From Martelella alba (GTDB lineage Bacteria; Pseudomonadota; Gammaproteobacteria; Enterobacterales; Enterobacteriaceae): 64,000 bases of DNA. The stretch is from positions 1 through 64,000 of the forward strand of contig NZ_SZPQ01000019.1 in the NCBI RefSeq assembly GCF_005217455.1, read 5' to 3'. This document shows positions 19,775 to 30,329 of the stretch, one piece after another (positions within the stretch are counted from its first letter, which is position 1; every line of letters starts with the position of its first letter). The notes below the pieces were generated by a model. It saw only the letters and a program-made list of their open reading frames with translations, did not search any database and was not told the DNA's origin. A program made the translations under genes and the position numbers.

Positions 19775-21541
19775 TCAGTAGGTCCGCACTTTCGGCGGAA
19801 ATGCCGGGCGCAATGTCGGCTGCATGTTCACCTCGCGCCGGGTCATGGTGTCGCTGGTAGGCATATACAGGGAATGGCACAGCCAATGGGCATCGTCGCG
19901 ATCGGGAAAATCGAATCGGCTGTGGGCGCCGCGGCTTTCGGTACGGTAATTGGCGGCCATGGCGGTGGCGTAGGCGGTTTCCATCAGGTTGTCCAATTCG
20001 AGACACTCCACCCGCTGGGTATTGAACTCGGCGGACGTATCATCCAGGCGGGCATGGCGCAGCCGTTCACGGATTTCCTTTAGCTCGGCCAGCCCCTTGG
20101 CCATGGCGTCGCCCTCCCGGAACACTGAAAAATTGTTCTGCATACAGGCTTGCAGCGCCTTGCGGATGACGACCGGATCCTCGCCGCTGCGATTATCGTT
20201 CCAGCGATGGTAACGCGCCAGGGCGGCGTCGATATCATCCTGGACGGCGTCGCGCAACGCCCCCTGTTCAGCCAGGGACTCTTGCAGATGCACCCCGGCG
20301 GAACGGCCGAAGACCACCAGATCCAGCAACGAATTGCCGCCAAGGCGATTGGCGCCGTGCACCGATACGCAGGCGATTTCACCGACGGCGAACAGGCCGG
20401 GAACCACGGTGTCACGCCCTTGCGCATCAAGGGTCAGCGCCTGGCCGGTAACTTTGGTGGGAATACCGCCCATCATGTAATGGCAGGTGGGGATGACCGG
20501 AATCGGCTCCTTGATCGGGTCGGCATGAGCGAATGTGCGCGACAATTCCAGAATACCCGGCAAACGGGATTCCAGCACGTCTTTGCCAAGATGATCCAGC
20601 TTCAGTTTCACATGCGGCCCAAGGGGGCCGTCGCAGCCGCGCCCCTCGCGGATTTCAATCATGATAGAGCGCGCCACCACATCGCGGCCGGCGAGGTCCT
20701 TGGCGTTGGGGGCGTAGCGCTCCATAAACCGCTCGCCATGCTTGTTCAGCAGATAGCCCCCTTCTCCCCGGCACCCCTCGGTGACCAGCACGCCGGCGCC
20801 GGCGATGCCGGTGGGATGAAACTGCCACATCTCCATATCCTGCACGGGAACGCCGGCCCGCAGAGCCATGCCGACGCCGTCCCCGGTATTGATATGGGCG
20901 TTGGTGGTGGACTGGTAGATGCGCCCGGCGCCGCCGGTGGCCAGGATGGTGGCTTTGGCCTTGAAATAAACCACTTCGCCGGTTTCGATGCACAGCGCGG
21001 TGCATCCCACAATGGCGCCGTCCTGGTTTTTAACCAGATCCAACGAATACCATTCGGAAAAGACGGTGGTGTGATTTTTCAGGTTTTGCTGATACAGGGT
21101 ATGCAGCAAAGCATGCCCCGTACGGTCGGCGGCGGCGGCGGTACGCGCCGCCTGCTCGCCGCCGTAATTCTTGGACTGGCCGCCGAAGGGCCGCTGATAA
21201 ATGCGTCCGTCGTCCAGCCGGGAAAACGGCAAACCCATGTGCTCCAGTTCCAAGATGGCCTCCGGACCGGTTTTGCACATGTATTCAATGGCATTCTGAT
21301 CACCAATATAATCCGATCCTTTCACGGTATCGTACATATGCCATTGCCAATCGTCCTCATGGGAGTTGCCCAGCGCGACGGTAATGCCGCCCTGGGCTGA
21401 TACGGTATGGGAACGGGTCGGAAATACTTTGGAAACCAGGGCGCAGGACAAGCCCATCTGGGAAATCTGCAACGCGGCGCGCATACCCGCGCCCCCCGCG
21501 CCGATAACCACGGCATCGAATTCTCTCACCGGCAATTTCAT
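19775..21541 (-). CDS. sdhA: Succinate dehydrogenase flavoprotein subunit
   Basis: 588 residues, full length. FAD-binding motif [17 protein letters not shown] at the N-terminus. H45 in [12 protein letters not shown] is the covalent FAD attachment site. Active-site region [21 protein letters not shown] is present. It oxidises succinate to fumarate. Start codon directly abuts the sdhD stop. Confidence 0.98.
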   Translation of the reverse strand: MKLPVREFDAVVIGAGGAGMRAALQISQMGLSCALVSKVFPTRSHTVSAQGGITVALGNSHEDDWQWHMYDTVKGSDYIGDQNAIEYMCKTGPEAILELEHMGLPFSRLDDGRIYQRPFGGQSKNYGGEQAARTAAAADRTGHALLHTLYQQNLKNHTTVFSEWYSLDLVKNQDGAIVGCTALCIETGEVVYFKAKATILATGGAGRIYQSTTNAHINTGDGVGMALRAGVPVQDMEMWQFHPTGIAGAGVLVTEGCRGEGGYLLNKHGERFMERYAPNAKDLAGRDVVARSIMIEIREGRGCDGPLGPHVKLKLDHLGKDVLESRLPGILELSRTFAHADPIKEPIPVIPTCHYMMGGIPTKVTGQALTLDAQGRDTVVPGLFAVGEIACVSVHGANRLGGNSLLDLVVFGRSAGVHLQESLAEQGALRDAVQDDIDAALARYHRWNDNRSGEDPVVIRKALQACMQNNFSVFREGDAMAKGLAELKEIRERLRHARLDDTSAEFNTQRVECLELDNLMETAYATAMAANYRTESRGAHSRFDFPDRDDAHWLCHSLYMPTSDTMTRREVNMQPTLRPAFPPKVRTY

Positions 21542-21889
21542 TTAGGCACCCCACACCACGACTGTTCCATAAAGTAAATACACCATAAGCACAACCACAA
21601 CGGCCAGCTGCAATAGCAGGCGCAGCGACAGCGACTTGATGTAATCCGTCAATACCTGCCACATGCCGATCCAGGTATGCACCAGCACCGAAAACAGGGT
21701 CAGCAGAGTGAAGACTTTGGTCATGGGTAAAGTGAAAAATCCACGCCATACCGCATAGGTCAAGGTATCGGCAAACAGCACGAAACCCAGCATGTAAATG
21801 ATATAAAGGCAGATGACGATGGCGGAAGCCCGAACCAATAGCCACTCATGAACGCCATTGCGTCCCAGTGCCGAAGCATTGCTTACCAT
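21542..21889 (-). CDS. sdhD: Succinate dehydrogenase membrane anchor subunit D
   Basis: 115 residues with three transmembrane helices (about 15-36, 57-80 and 90-113). With SdhC it binds haem b556 and ubiquinone. The expected haem-ligand and quinone-site region ([21 protein letters not shown]) is intact. Overlaps sdhC by 7 bp. Confidence 0.95.
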   Translation of the reverse strand: MVSNASALGRNGVHEWLLVRASAIVICLYIIYMLGFVLFADTLTYAVWRGFFTLPMTKVFTLLTLFSVLVHTWIGMWQVLTDYIKSLSLRLLLQLAVVVVLMVYLLYGTVVVWGA

Positions 21890-22272
21890 ACGAGTACTCC
21901 CGCCAGAATAGAAAGGACGACAGTGATCACAAATGTAACATTTGCCGTCAATTTACCCATGGCAAACGTCTCATCCAAATAGCCGAAATCCATTAGCATG
22001 TGACGTATGCCGCCCACCGCATGATAGGCGAGAGCGGTCAGGATTCCCCATAGGACGAATTTGATGACGGCACTGTCCATCAGCGCGGCCGCCTGACTGA
22101 AGCCTTCGGCGGAGGAGAGGGATAGGCCGAGAATCCATAGCAGTATGCCGACGGACACGAACATGATGACACCGGTGACACGGTGGAGAATAGAGGCTAT
22201 GGCAGTTACGGGAAACCGGATCGTTTGCAGATCCAAGTTGACAGGTCTTTGTTTTTTCACGGTTTTGCCCAC
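21883..22272 (-). CDS. sdhC: Succinate dehydrogenase cytochrome b556 subunit C
   Basis: 129 residues, first gene of the operon. [26 protein letters not shown] is the classic SdhC signature, with the SILHR segment at the quinone site. Three transmembrane helices follow, with the haem-ligand His in [14 protein letters not shown]. Divergent to gltA across about 730 bp of regulatory DNA. Confidence 0.96.
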   Translation of the reverse strand: MGKTVKKQRPVNLDLQTIRFPVTAIASILHRVTGVIMFVSVGILLWILGLSLSSAEGFSQAAALMDSAVIKFVLWGILTALAYHAVGGIRHMLMDFGYLDETFAMGKLTANVTFVITVVLSILAGVLVW

Positions 22273-22501
22273 ACAGCTATTATAATTTTTTCCTTCCTCC
22301 GGTCCTGGCTGGGTCAGACAGCGTTAAAAGATTACCAAGACACGTCATGTGCTCAAAACCCGATCCCTTGTGCTTAAATGACGCGTTAAATAACGCTGGG
22401 TGCTCCTACTACAAGGACTCCGGAGACCTAGTCAGAGTATAGGGCTTTCACATTATGATTACAATTCCCCTACAATTTGTTTGGTAACATTTGGGTCAAT
22501 T

Positions 22502-22517
22502 AGTGACCCAGATCACG
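22502..22517. promoter_or_regulatory. Candidate CRP site upstream of sdhC
   Basis: AGTGA-CCCAGA-TCACG matches the TGTGA-N6-TCACA consensus at 8 of 10 positions. It lies 230 bp upstream of sdhC. Confidence 0.45.
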
Positions 22518-22740
22518 ATTTTTACATTTGGCTTATTTATGTATAATCATGTTGACAAAAAAGCAACAACTCAATTACAAAGCGCGGTAGAAATATGCTA
22601 TAAACACAATACGCGATACGTTGAGACTTTCGCCTTGTCCAAGTTTATGCAACAGTGTGAAGATGCCTTGACCGTTCGGGTAATGGGGGCGTCATCCGCA
22701 CTCAACTTTATTCAATTACCACTGTATTTTAAAACCAATG

Positions 22741-22820
22741 TACTCTAAATACGTCGAGTTGCATCGCGGCGAAGAGCGAGCGCCGCCAACCAAGAGGCAA
22801 CGTTTAGTATGACGAGTATA
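22741..22820 (+). repeat. Dispersed palindromic repeat, copy C
   Basis: 80 bp from TACTCTAAATACGTCGAGTTGC to AGTATGACGAGTATA. Arms GCATCGCGGCGAAGAGCGAG and CGCCGCCAACCAAGAGGCAACG. Best preserved copy, used as reference for the family. It lies between the sdhC and gltA promoters. Confidence 0.8.
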
Positions 22821-23004
22821 AATCTTTAATGCCGGGAGCCGCCGCTTTTTATCCTGGACGGGAATAACTTGCACATCCTTAAGCTCTGTACCCTGCGCTA
22901 TGCCAAGTCGTCCGAGCTATGGAGTGATAACAAGCGCAAGGTCCCCTCAGGTCTGCTGGTACCCTACGGCGAAGATTTATCCTATAAGCGCTAAGGAGAT
23001 TATA

Positions 23005-24285
23005 ATGGCTGACAATAAAGCGACGTTGAACCTACCTGGTGAAGCGCCAATAGAACTGGATGTGCTACAAGGAACACTGGGTGAAAAGGAAATCGATATC
23101 CGCAGCCTGGGCGGTAAAGGCTACTTCACTTACGATCCCGGCTACACATCCACCGCATCCTGTGAATCGAAAATCACCTTCATTGATGGCGACGAGGGTA
23201 TATTGCTGCATCGCGGCTACCCCATCGATCAGTTGGCCTTGAATTCCACTTTCCTGGAAGTCTGCTACATTCTGCTCAACGGCGAGTCGCCCACCAAGGA
23301 ACAATATGAAGAATTCCGGACCATCGTGACCCGCCACACCATGGTTCACGAGCAGATTACCCGCCTCTTTAACGGCTTTCGCCGCGATTCCCATCCCATG
23401 GCGGTACTGTGCGGCGTGACCGGCGCGCTGGCGGCGTTCTATCATGATTCGCTGGATGTGAATATCGAGCGCCACCGTGAAATAGCGGCTTTCCGCCTGC
23501 TGTCCAAAATGCCGACCGTAGCCGCGATGTGCTATAAATATTCCATCGGCCAGCCATTTATCTATCCCCGCAACGACTTGTCCTATGCCGGCAATTTCCT
23601 GCATATGATGTTTGCGACGCCGTGCGAAGATTACGAAGTGAATCCGATACTGGAACGCGCCATGGATCGCATCATGATTCTGCATGCCGACCATGAACAG
23701 AACGCCTCGACGTCCACCGTGCGCACCGCCGGCTCTTCGGGCGCCAATCCTTTCGCCTGTATCGCGGCGGGCATCGCCTCTCTGTGGGGGCCGGCCCATG
23801 GCGGCGCCAATGAAGCCTGCCTGCGCATGCTGGAAGAAATCAATAGCGTGGAGCATATCCCGTCGTTCATTAAGCGCGCCAAGGACAAAAATGATTCCTT
23901 CCGCCTGATGGGCTTCGGGCATCGGGTCTATAAGAACTACGATCCGCGCGCCACCGTTATGCGCGAAACCTGCCACGAAGTCCTGAAAGAACTGCAACTG
24001 TCCGATAACCTGCTGGCCGTAGCCATGGAACTGGAACACATCGCCCTGCACGACGAGTATTTTATCGAGAAAAAACTGTACCCGAATGTGGATTTCTATT
24101 CCGGTATCATTCTTAAGGCCATGGGCATTCCCGCCTCCATGTTCACTGTGATCTTCGCCATGTCGCGCACCGTGGGCTGGATAGCCCATTGGAAGGAAAT
24201 GCATGACGACGGCGTTAAGATAGCGCGCCCCCGCCAGCTTTATACCGGCTACGATCAGCGCGATTTCGTCTCGAGAATCAAGTAA
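23005..24285 (+). CDS. gltA: Citrate synthase, type II hexameric
   Basis: 426 residues from the ATG at 23005, preceded by AAGGAG. An upstream in-frame ATG at 22900 adds 35 residues unrelated to the family. The catalytic set is visible: [35 protein letters not shown] and the Asp in NVDFYSGI. It condenses acetyl-CoA and oxaloacetate. The N-terminal domain of about 45 residues is that of the NADH-sensitive Gram-negative type. Monocistronic and divergent from sdhC. Confidence 0.98.
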   Translation: MADNKATLNLPGEAPIELDVLQGTLGEKEIDIRSLGGKGYFTYDPGYTSTASCESKITFIDGDEGILLHRGYPIDQLALNSTFLEVCYILLNGESPTKEQYEEFRTIVTRHTMVHEQITRLFNGFRRDSHPMAVLCGVTGALAAFYHDSLDVNIERHREIAAFRLLSKMPTVAAMCYKYSIGQPFIYPRNDLSYAGNFLHMMFATPCEDYEVNPILERAMDRIMILHADHEQNASTSTVRTAGSSGANPFACIAAGIASLWGPAHGGANEACLRMLEEINSVEHIPSFIKRAKDKNDSFRLMGFGHRVYKNYDPRATVMRETCHEVLKELQLSDNLLAVAMELEHIALHDEYFIEKKLYPNVDFYSGIILKAMGIPASMFTVIFAMSRTVGWIAHWKEMHDDGVKIARPRQLYTGYDQRDFVSRIK

Positions 24286-24295
24286 TCCTCTTTGG

Positions 24296-24321
24296 CAAGG
24301 CGGGGATTTCCCGCCTTGTTT
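24296..24321 (+). terminator. gltA terminator
   Basis: CAAGGCGGG (24296-24304) pairs with CCCGCCTTG (24310-24318) and is followed by TTTCT. It lies 10 bp beyond the gltA stop and also faces the convergent pxpA gene. Confidence 0.75.
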
Positions 24322-24360
24322 CTCGTCGATTCCTTCTCAATGTTTTCCCATTCCCGTGGT

Positions 24361-25110
24361 TCAGCGCGCGGCGATGACGATGCCGTTGTCTCGCAAACCC
24401 GCAGCGATCCGCCGGGCAAATGCCAGCGCATGGGCGCCGTCGCCATGCAGGCAGACGGTATCCGCGCGCACTTTTATCCACTCCCCTTCGCGGGTTCGCA
24501 CTTCTCCGCGCTGCGCCATAATGAGCGTTCGGTCGAACGCCTGTTGTTCATCCTCAATAAGCGCGTCCGCTTCAGTGCGCGGCACCAGGCTGCCGTCCCG
24601 GCGATAGTTCCGGTCGGCGAACACTTCATGCCGCACCGCCAATCCGTGAAACGCGCCGGCCCGGATCAGTTCACTGTCCGCCAGTCCCACCAGTCTCAGA
24701 GACGGATCCACCGCTTTAACGGCGCGGGCAATGGCGTCGGCCAAGACCGGTTCCCTCGCGGCCTGGTTATAAAGCATACCGTGGGGCTTGACATGAACCA
24801 TTCGCCCGCCTTCCGCCTGCGCCAGCGCGCCCAGCGCGCCTAGCTGATAAACCGTCTGCGCATACACCGTTTCTGGGGGCAGCCGCATGGCGCTGCGGCC
24901 AAAATTCACCCGGTCGGGAAAACTCGGATGAGCGCCAATGGCGACGCCGTAACGCAACGCCCATTGGACTGAGCGGCGCATACCCACGGCATCGCCGGCG
25001 TGAAATCCACAGGCGATATTGGCCGAGCTGACACATTGCAGTAAGGCTTCATCGTTTGCTTCGCCCTCACCCAGATCCGCGTTCAAATCAATCACAATGG
25101 CATCGGCCAT
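24361..25110 (-). CDS. pxpA: 5-oxoprolinase subunit A (LamB/YcsF family)
   Basis: 249 residues. [18 protein letters not shown] and [19 protein letters not shown] are the hallmark motifs of the LamB/YcsF family. With PxpB and PxpC it forms the ATP-dependent 5-oxoprolinase that opens pyroglutamate to glutamate. Last gene of the pxpBCA cluster, 23 bp after pxpC. In E. coli nei (endonuclease VIII) follows. Here the next gene is the convergent gltA, so nei is absent from this position. Confidence 0.93.
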   Translation of the reverse strand: MADAIVIDLNADLGEGEANDEALLQCVSSANIACGFHAGDAVGMRRSVQWALRYGVAIGAHPSFPDRVNFGRSAMRLPPETVYAQTVYQLGALGALAQAEGGRMVHVKPHGMLYNQAAREPVLADAIARAVKAVDPSLRLVGLADSELIRAGAFHGLAVRHEVFADRNYRRDGSLVPRTEADALIEDEQQAFDRTLIMAQRGEVRTREGEWIKVRADTVCLHGDGAHALAFARRIAAGLRDNGIVIAAR

Positions 25111-25133
25111 GTCCGTTCCCCTTCATCAGGCGG

Positions 25134-26093
25134 TCAACGCGCCGTCACGGCCGATGTCTGCCGCTCAAGAGCCGTCAGTTGCCAGGCTATCTGTTCAAGG
25201 TAGTGCATTTGCTCACGCCAGGCGGCATGCGCCTCTTCCAGGGTACAGCGCACGAAATGAATCGGCTCGCCCAGTCTGAGTTGCGCCAAATGGAACATAT
25301 CCGCGCCAATGACGCAGGCAATTCGCGGATAGCCGCCGGTGGTCTGCGCATCGGCCATCAAAATTATCGGCTGCCCATTGGGGGGCACCTGTACCACGCC
25401 CGGCAAGAGGCCGTGGGAATACAATTCCCGTCCGCCGTCGCGTTTCAGGCTGGCGCCCTGCAAGCGGTAGCCCATACGGTTACTTTGCGCGCTGAGTTGC
25501 CAGCCGGTGCGCCAGAAGGCCTCCTGGGATTCGGCGCTGAATTCGCGGTACTCGGGACCGGGCAGCGCGCGCACCCGGTTGCCAAACAGCAGTTGGCGAA
25601 TACCGATTTGTCTGACGGGGAGATTTTCCGGCTCGCCGGCCGGTAACAGGTCATTGTCCTGAATAAGACGCCCTTGATAGCCGCCGAAGCCGTTATTGAG
25701 ATCCGTGCTGCGGGAGCCAAGAATTTCCGGTACCTCAATACCGCCGCTGACCGCCAGGTAGCTGCGCATGCCATGTTTGGGCGTCGCCAGTTTCACAACC
25801 TGCCCAGGGCGCACCGGAAAACGCCAGCCGGTCCAAAGCGGCATGCCGTCCAGTCGGGCATGACAATCCGCCCCGGTCAGCGCCAGCCAGCCGGGGGCGG
25901 TAATTTCCGCGCAAAACCGACCGAGCGTGATTTCCAATACCGCGGCATCCGGCCGATTGCCTACCAGCAGATTTGCCAGTTGCATGGCCGGTTTATCCAG
26001 AACGCCGCCAACACCCACCCCCAGATTCCGATAGCCGGTCCGTCCGCCGTCCTGTACCGAGGTCATCATGCCGGCATGCAGCACTTTCAGCAT
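25134..26093 (-). CDS. pxpC: 5-oxoprolinase subunit C (biotin-dependent carboxyltransferase family)
   Basis: 319 residues from the ATG at 26093 ([22 protein letters not shown]). A longer frame from 26204 lies inside pxpB and is rejected. The [16 protein letters not shown] motif and [20 protein letters not shown] are typical of the KipA/YbgK family. It overlaps pxpB by 7 bp, consistent with a PxpBC complex made from one coupled message. Confidence 0.93.
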   Translation of the reverse strand: MLKVLHAGMMTSVQDGGRTGYRNLGVGVGGVLDKPAMQLANLLVGNRPDAAVLEITLGRFCAEITAPGWLALTGADCHARLDGMPLWTGWRFPVRPGQVVKLATPKHGMRSYLAVSGGIEVPEILGSRSTDLNNGFGGYQGRLIQDNDLLPAGEPENLPVRQIGIRQLLFGNRVRALPGPEYREFSAESQEAFWRTGWQLSAQSNRMGYRLQGASLKRDGGRELYSHGLLPGVVQVPPNGQPIILMADAQTTGGYPRIACVIGADMFHLAQLRLGEPIHFVRCTLEEAHAAWREQMHYLEQIAWQLTALERQTSAVTAR

Positions 26094-26743
26094 ATGCCCT
26101 CCTTTTGCGGGACAAAGCGAACCCGGTCGCCCGGTAGCAACAACGTGGGCGGATTCCGGGCGGGATCGAATAACCGCCGAGAGGTACGTCCGATAATCTG
26201 CCAACCTCCCGGCGTGGCGCGGGGGTATATGCCGGTCTGCCGTCCGCCTATTCCCACCGATCCCGCCGGCACCCGAAGGCGCGGTTCGGCGCGGCGCGGC
26301 GCGGCGATGGCGTCGGGAAGACCGCCGAGGTAAGGAAACCCCGGCTGGAAGCCGAGAAAATACACATCATAGCGGGCCTCGGCATGACAGGCCACCACCT
26401 GGCCGGTCGTCATGCCGGCCAATTCCGCCACGATCTCCAGGTCTGGCCCCTGCTCGCCGCCGTAAACCACCGGAATCTCGATATCGCGCGCATCGGGCAA
26501 TACCGTATCGCTTTCCTCCCACCAGCGCTGTAAGCGCTCCAGGGCATCCAGGGCCTGCTTTCGCGGGTGGGCCAGCAACAGGGTCAGGTTGTTCATACCG
26601 GGAATCGCTTCACTGACATCCTCATGATGCGCCAACCGCGCGGCCAGTCCCCAAATCCTATACTGGCTTTCCAGCGTAATGGGCGGCTCCAGCTCCAGCA
26701 CTACCGCGCTCTCCCCCAAGAGATAACATCGGGCCCGTTGCAT
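26087..26743 (-). CDS. pxpB: 5-oxoprolinase subunit B (KipI family)
   Basis: 218 residues from the ATG at 26743 ([21 protein letters not shown]). The upstream start at 26806 is not supported by homologues. Family motifs: [44 protein letters not shown] and a C-terminal [10 protein letters not shown]. First gene of pxpBCA, about 110 bp after ybgI. Confidence 0.93.
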   Translation of the reverse strand: MQRARCYLLGESAVVLELEPPITLESQYRIWGLAARLAHHEDVSEAIPGMNNLTLLLAHPRKQALDALERLQRWWEESDTVLPDARDIEIPVVYGGEQGPDLEIVAELAGMTTGQVVACHAEARYDVYFLGFQPGFPYLGGLPDAIAAPRRAEPRLRVPAGSVGIGGRQTGIYPRATPGGWQIIGRTSRRLFDPARNPPTLLLPGDRVRFVPQKEGIC

Positions 26744-26851
26744 ATCCTCCTCCTGGGAACCGGTTCCGGTCCCATCTGGCGTTGTCCGGAAATAGCCGGA
26801 TGACATTCGTCGCTGTGGTACAAACAGGCGGGTTAACGGCGGCGGCCGGCA

Positions 26852-27595
26852 CTAGGCCGGATTGTCGATATCGATAAAGGTCACATCAAGCCGGTATTGC
26901 CGCGCCAGCCAGTCGCCCAGCGCTTTGATTCCGCCGCGTTCGGTGGCATGATGACCAGCCGCGAAAAAATGTATCCCGTATTCGCGGGCGATGTGGATGG
27001 TCTGTTCGGAGACCTCGCCGGTGATAAACGCATCCATTCCGGCCCGGGCCGCCATTTCGATAAACCCCTGCCCACCGCCGGTGCACCATGCCAGGCGTTT
27101 GACTTGCGCCGGCGCGTTATCGCCGCAATGCAATACATCCCGCCCCAGACGCGTCTCGAGTCTGCTCAGGACATCCTGCCAAGTCGCCGTTGCCGGCAAC
27201 TCCCCCCAGGGCAGCAACGGCTCTAGCCGACCTTTGATTTCAATATCCAATAATGCCGCCAATTGCGCATTATTACCTAATTCAGGATGGGCATCGAGGG
27301 GTAAATGCCAGGCGAAGAGGTTGATGTCGTGGCTTAATAGGGTCTTGAGGCGGCGTTGTTTCATCCCGGTCACCACCGGCGATTCATTTTTCCAGAAATA
27401 GCCGTGATGTACCAGTACCGCGTCGGCCCGCTGGGCCACCGCGGCATCCAGCAAAGCCTGGCAAGCGGTGACCCCGGTGACGATGCGCCGGATTTCGGGC
27501 CGCCCCTCCACCTGCATTCCGTTTGGGCCGTAATCCTCGAACGCGCCGGCGTCCAGATACTGATTGATCAGATGTTCGAGTTCTGTGTTAAGCAT
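26852..27595 (-). CDS. ybgI: NIF3-family metal-binding protein YbgI
   Basis: 247 residues from the ATG at 27595 (MLNTELEHLINQYLD). The NIF3/DUF34 fold forms a toroidal hexamer with a two-metal centre. Metal-binding segments VLVHHGYFW and FFAAGHHATERGG are intact. E. coli YbgI is called a type 2 GTP cyclohydrolase-like protein, but its physiological role is unsettled. It is next to phr and the pxp genes as in E. coli. Confidence 0.92.
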   Translation of the reverse strand: MLNTELEHLINQYLDAGAFEDYGPNGMQVEGRPEIRRIVTGVTACQALLDAAVAQRADAVLVHHGYFWKNESPVVTGMKQRRLKTLLSHDINLFAWHLPLDAHPELGNNAQLAALLDIEIKGRLEPLLPWGELPATATWQDVLSRLETRLGRDVLHCGDNAPAQVKRLAWCTGGGQGFIEMAARAGMDAFITGEVSEQTIHIAREYGIHFFAAGHHATERGGIKALGDWLARQYRLDVTFIDIDNPA

Positions 27596-27633
27596 GTCGT
27601 CGATTCCCTGTTGCGGTTCACCGGCGGTCCCGG

Positions 27634-29061
27634 TCAACGGCCCGGCGCGTTGGCCTTGGCCGTTTGATAGGCCGCCAGGGCGGTTTGTCGTGCTTGCTTA
27701 TGATCGACGATCGGCAAAGGATAATCCAGTCCGTTTTCTGCGGCCTGCGGCCAGCAGTGCGGTTCATGAAGATAATCATCCGGCACCGCCGCCAGTTCCG
27801 GCAGCCAGCGCCGGATAAAAAGTCCGTCGGCATCGAATTTTTTTCCCTGGCTGAGGGGATTAAAGATGCGGAAATAGGGCGCGGCATCGGTGCCCGTGGA
27901 CGCCGCCCATTGCCAGCCGCCGTTGTTCGCCGCCAAATCGCCATCAATGAGCCGCGACATGAAATAACGCTCACCCTCACGCCAATCAATCAGCAGATCC
28001 TTGGCCAGAAAGCTGGCGCAAATCATACGCAGTCGGTTATGCATCCAACCACTGTCATTCAACTGACGCATAGCGGCATCAATAATGGGGAAACCGGTCC
28101 GACCCTCGCACCAGGCGGTGAAAAGCCGCTTATCCTGGCGCCAGGCCACATGCCGGGTCCAGGTAATAAAAGGCTGATGCCGGCTTAGACGAGGGAAATA
28201 CACCAGCAAATGGCGGTAGAAATCACGCCAGATAAGCTCCCCCAACCAGACGGCGCCGCCGTCGGTTTGCGTCAAGACTTCCGGTTCGACGGCGCGCAAG
28301 CGATGATAACACTGTCCGGGCGACAGCACGCCCAACGCCAGGTAAGCCGACAGACGGCTGGTGGCGTCCGCGGACGGGATATCCCTCCCCCGGCGATAGT
28401 CACGTAATGAATGCGCGCAGAAATGGCGTAGGCGCGCCAAAGCCGCCTTTTCGCCGGCCGGATAGTCTTCACCCGGCGCCTGGCGGGGATAATCATAAGG
28501 TTCGAGCGCCGCGATGGCCGGCGGCGCTCCCCGGCTGTTGGGCGCGGGCAGACAAGGCGGTTCATCGGTATTCAATCGTCGGATTACCGCGTTGCGAAAA
28601 GGCGTAAAGACTTTATACATCTCTTTGTCGCCGGTAGTGATGACCCCAGGGGGGAGAAGCACGCCGTCGTCGAATCCCTGGCAAACCACCTTACCCTCCA
28701 GACGACGTTCCACCGCCCGATCTCGCTGCCGCTCGTTGTATTCGTACTGGTAATTGTAAAATAGCGCATCCACCCGTTCCCGCCGGCAATAATCCGCCAA
28801 CCAATCCACCGCCCCGTCATAATCGGCGCATTGATGATAGCCTAGCGGTATACCGCGCTCCGCCAGGGCGGCCTGTACCGCCTGGAGATTGTCGCGCAGA
28901 AAAGCCGCTTGGCGCGGGGACATATCATGGCGCCGCCATTGTTCCGGCGTGGCGATAAATAGCGCCGACACCCGCGCCGAAGGGTCCCGGCAGGCGGCGT
29001 GCAAGGCCGGATTGTCGCGGATGCGCAAATCGTTGCGCAACCATACGAGATGGGTTTTCAT
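27634..29061 (-). CDS. phrB: Deoxyribodipyrimidine photolyase
   Basis: 475 residues, full length. N-terminal photolyase antenna domain (MKTHLVWLRNDLRIRDNPAL) and C-terminal FAD-binding domain with RTGFPIIDAAMRQLNDSGWMHNR and DGDLAANNGGWQWAASTGTDA. It repairs cyclobutane pyrimidine dimers using light. It lies 15 bp after the two-domain ybgA gene and 38 bp before ybgI. Confidence 0.96.
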   Translation of the reverse strand: MKTHLVWLRNDLRIRDNPALHAACRDPSARVSALFIATPEQWRRHDMSPRQAAFLRDNLQAVQAALAERGIPLGYHQCADYDGAVDWLADYCRRERVDALFYNYQYEYNERQRDRAVERRLEGKVVCQGFDDGVLLPPGVITTGDKEMYKVFTPFRNAVIRRLNTDEPPCLPAPNSRGAPPAIAALEPYDYPRQAPGEDYPAGEKAALARLRHFCAHSLRDYRRGRDIPSADATSRLSAYLALGVLSPGQCYHRLRAVEPEVLTQTDGGAVWLGELIWRDFYRHLLVYFPRLSRHQPFITWTRHVAWRQDKRLFTAWCEGRTGFPIIDAAMRQLNDSGWMHNRLRMICASFLAKDLLIDWREGERYFMSRLIDGDLAANNGGWQWAASTGTDAAPYFRIFNPLSQGKKFDADGLFIRRWLPELAAVPDDYLHEPHCWPQAAENGLDYPLPIVDHKQARQTALAAYQTAKANAPGR

Positions 29062-29076
29062 GTCGTCTTCCTTGCA

Positions 29077-30030
29077 TCAATATCCGTATCGTAGCCGTAG
29101 CGCGTCGGGATAAGGTTCGAAATAACGCTGCTGCGCCAGCCAGGCGTCAGGGTATTCGGCCAAGTAATGCTTTAGCAGGGTGATGGGCGCCAGTAGCGGC
29201 TGGACGCCCCGGCGATAGCTGTCGATAAGCGAGGTCAGTTCCCGCCGTTGTCGGTCGGTGAGATGGCGACGAAAATAGCCCTGTGCATGCATGAGAACAT
29301 TGGTGTGATTGGGCCGCGTCGCCCGCTGGGCCAACAGCGCCATCAGCCGGTTGCGGTATTCCAGCGCGAACGCCTCCAAGGACGACCACCGTCCCAGGCC
29401 GGCGATAAATGGGCCGATGCTGCGATAACCCGGTTGGGAGTGCGCCAGCATCAGTAATTTATAGCGTCGGTGGAATGCCAGCAAGGCTTCGGGGGTGAGG
29501 GGCTGTCGCAGCAGATGGTTGAATTCGAATAATGTGAATACCCGGGCGACGAAATTTTCACGCAGCAAAGGATCCTGTAATCGTCCATCCTCCTCTACCG
29601 GCAGCCAGGGCATCCGCCGCATCAAGGCGGCGGTGAAGATACCGGCGCCTTCCTTGCGCACGCCGGACCGATCGTAAAGCCGTACCCGTTCCATTCCGCA
29701 ACTGGGCGACTTGCCGCAAACGATGAAACCGCAGGCATGCTTAAGGCCCTGGCTTTGCCGCAAAGCCAGCCTTTCCACCGCCGGCGCCAGGTCATCGCCC
29801 CGCGAATCGTTATTGACACGCAGAATAATACGCCCTTCCGGGTCTTGCACCCTGCGTAATGCGGCTCGTGGCGTCGGCAGGCCGATGGCCGTCTCAGGGC
29901 AGATCGGCACGAAACGGACGTAGGGAGCCAAATCATCCATGGCGAAGGACAGGCGCTTATGGCCGCCGTCGAAGCGGACGGGCGCTCCCGTCAGGCAACC
30001 GCTAATGCCAATGGCAATTTTATCCTGCAT
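29077..30030 (-). CDS. Two-domain YbgA protein (DUF523 + DUF1722)
   Basis: 317 residues from the ATG at 30030 (MQDKIAIGISGCLTGAPVRFDGG). The N-terminal DUF523 domain (about 1-150) carries conserved cysteines (SGCLTG, PICPE, CGFIVCGKSPSCG) suggestive of a metal or Fe-S site. The C-terminal DUF1722 domain (about 180-300) has HRRYKLLMLAHSQPGY. E. coli YbgA is only the DUF1722 half, so this is the longer form found in many bacteria. It is paired with phrB as in other genomes, which hints at a DNA-repair or light-related role. The biochemical function is not known to me. Confidence 0.88.
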   Translation of the reverse strand: MQDKIAIGISGCLTGAPVRFDGGHKRLSFAMDDLAPYVRFVPICPETAIGLPTPRAALRRVQDPEGRIILRVNNDSRGDDLAPAVERLALRQSQGLKHACGFIVCGKSPSCGMERVRLYDRSGVRKEGAGIFTAALMRRMPWLPVEEDGRLQDPLLRENFVARVFTLFEFNHLLRQPLTPEALLAFHRRYKLLMLAHSQPGYRSIGPFIAGLGRWSSLEAFALEYRNRLMALLAQRATRPNHTNVLMHAQGYFRRHLTDRQRRELTSLIDSYRRGVQPLLAPITLLKHYLAEYPDAWLAQQRYFEPYPDALRLRYGY

Positions 30031-30249
30031 ACTTTCTTTCCGCGCATGTTCCACCTGCAAAGCGTAGTCGATATGGCGGCGGACGTCCGGCTTTATAATA
30101 AAAGTCTTTCAGGTTTATTCGCGGCGTCATAGGGTCTGAGGCCTTGCGCGCCGCGTCGGGCGGAGCCAATTTGTCAAGACCAGCCGGGAGAGCCGACTGC
30201 TTTGGACGTTCACGGGCCGCAAAAGTATTCACCGGGATAGCGATTCGGG

Positions 30250-30329
30250 GGATAATGCGTCGTCCGGCATTTTTTGCCATTACCGGATGCGGGTACGCGC
30301 CGGTTTTTGCCGAAAGGGAGGAAGTATGA
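30250..30329 (+). pseudogene. Possible remnant of the kdpD 3' end
   Basis: A plus-strand frame ending in AFFAITGCGYAPVFAEREEV closes with TGA at 30327-30329 and overlaps the kdpE start as ATGA, the coupling normally seen between kdpD and kdpE. FFAIT followed by a charged tail resembles the end of a KdpD kinase domain (GGxxFxITLPL). Reading back in a neighbouring frame gives NASSG, which would fit the N-box tail if one frameshift is allowed. The rest of kdpD is missing. The assignment is tentative. Confidence 0.4.

Larger units (their letters stand above)
22273..23004. promoter_or_regulatory. Divergent sdhC-gltA regulatory region
   Basis: About 730 bp with no credible gene. An 85-codon frame at 22491-22748 has no Shine-Dalgarno site and covers the regulatory elements. 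The region holds a CRP-type site, a palindromic repeat copy, and the gltA ribosome-binding site AAGGAG at 22992-22997. In E. coli both promoters are controlled by ArcA and CRP. I could not place ArcA boxes with confidence. Confidence 0.6.

Noticed and set aside
20150..21400. A 416-codon plus-strand open frame opposite sdhA.
   Set aside because: Antisense shadow, same reasoning as for sucA.
22491..22748. An 85-codon frame in the sdhC-gltA gap.
   Set aside because: Overlaps the CRP-type site and a repeat, with no Shine-Dalgarno sequence and atypical composition.
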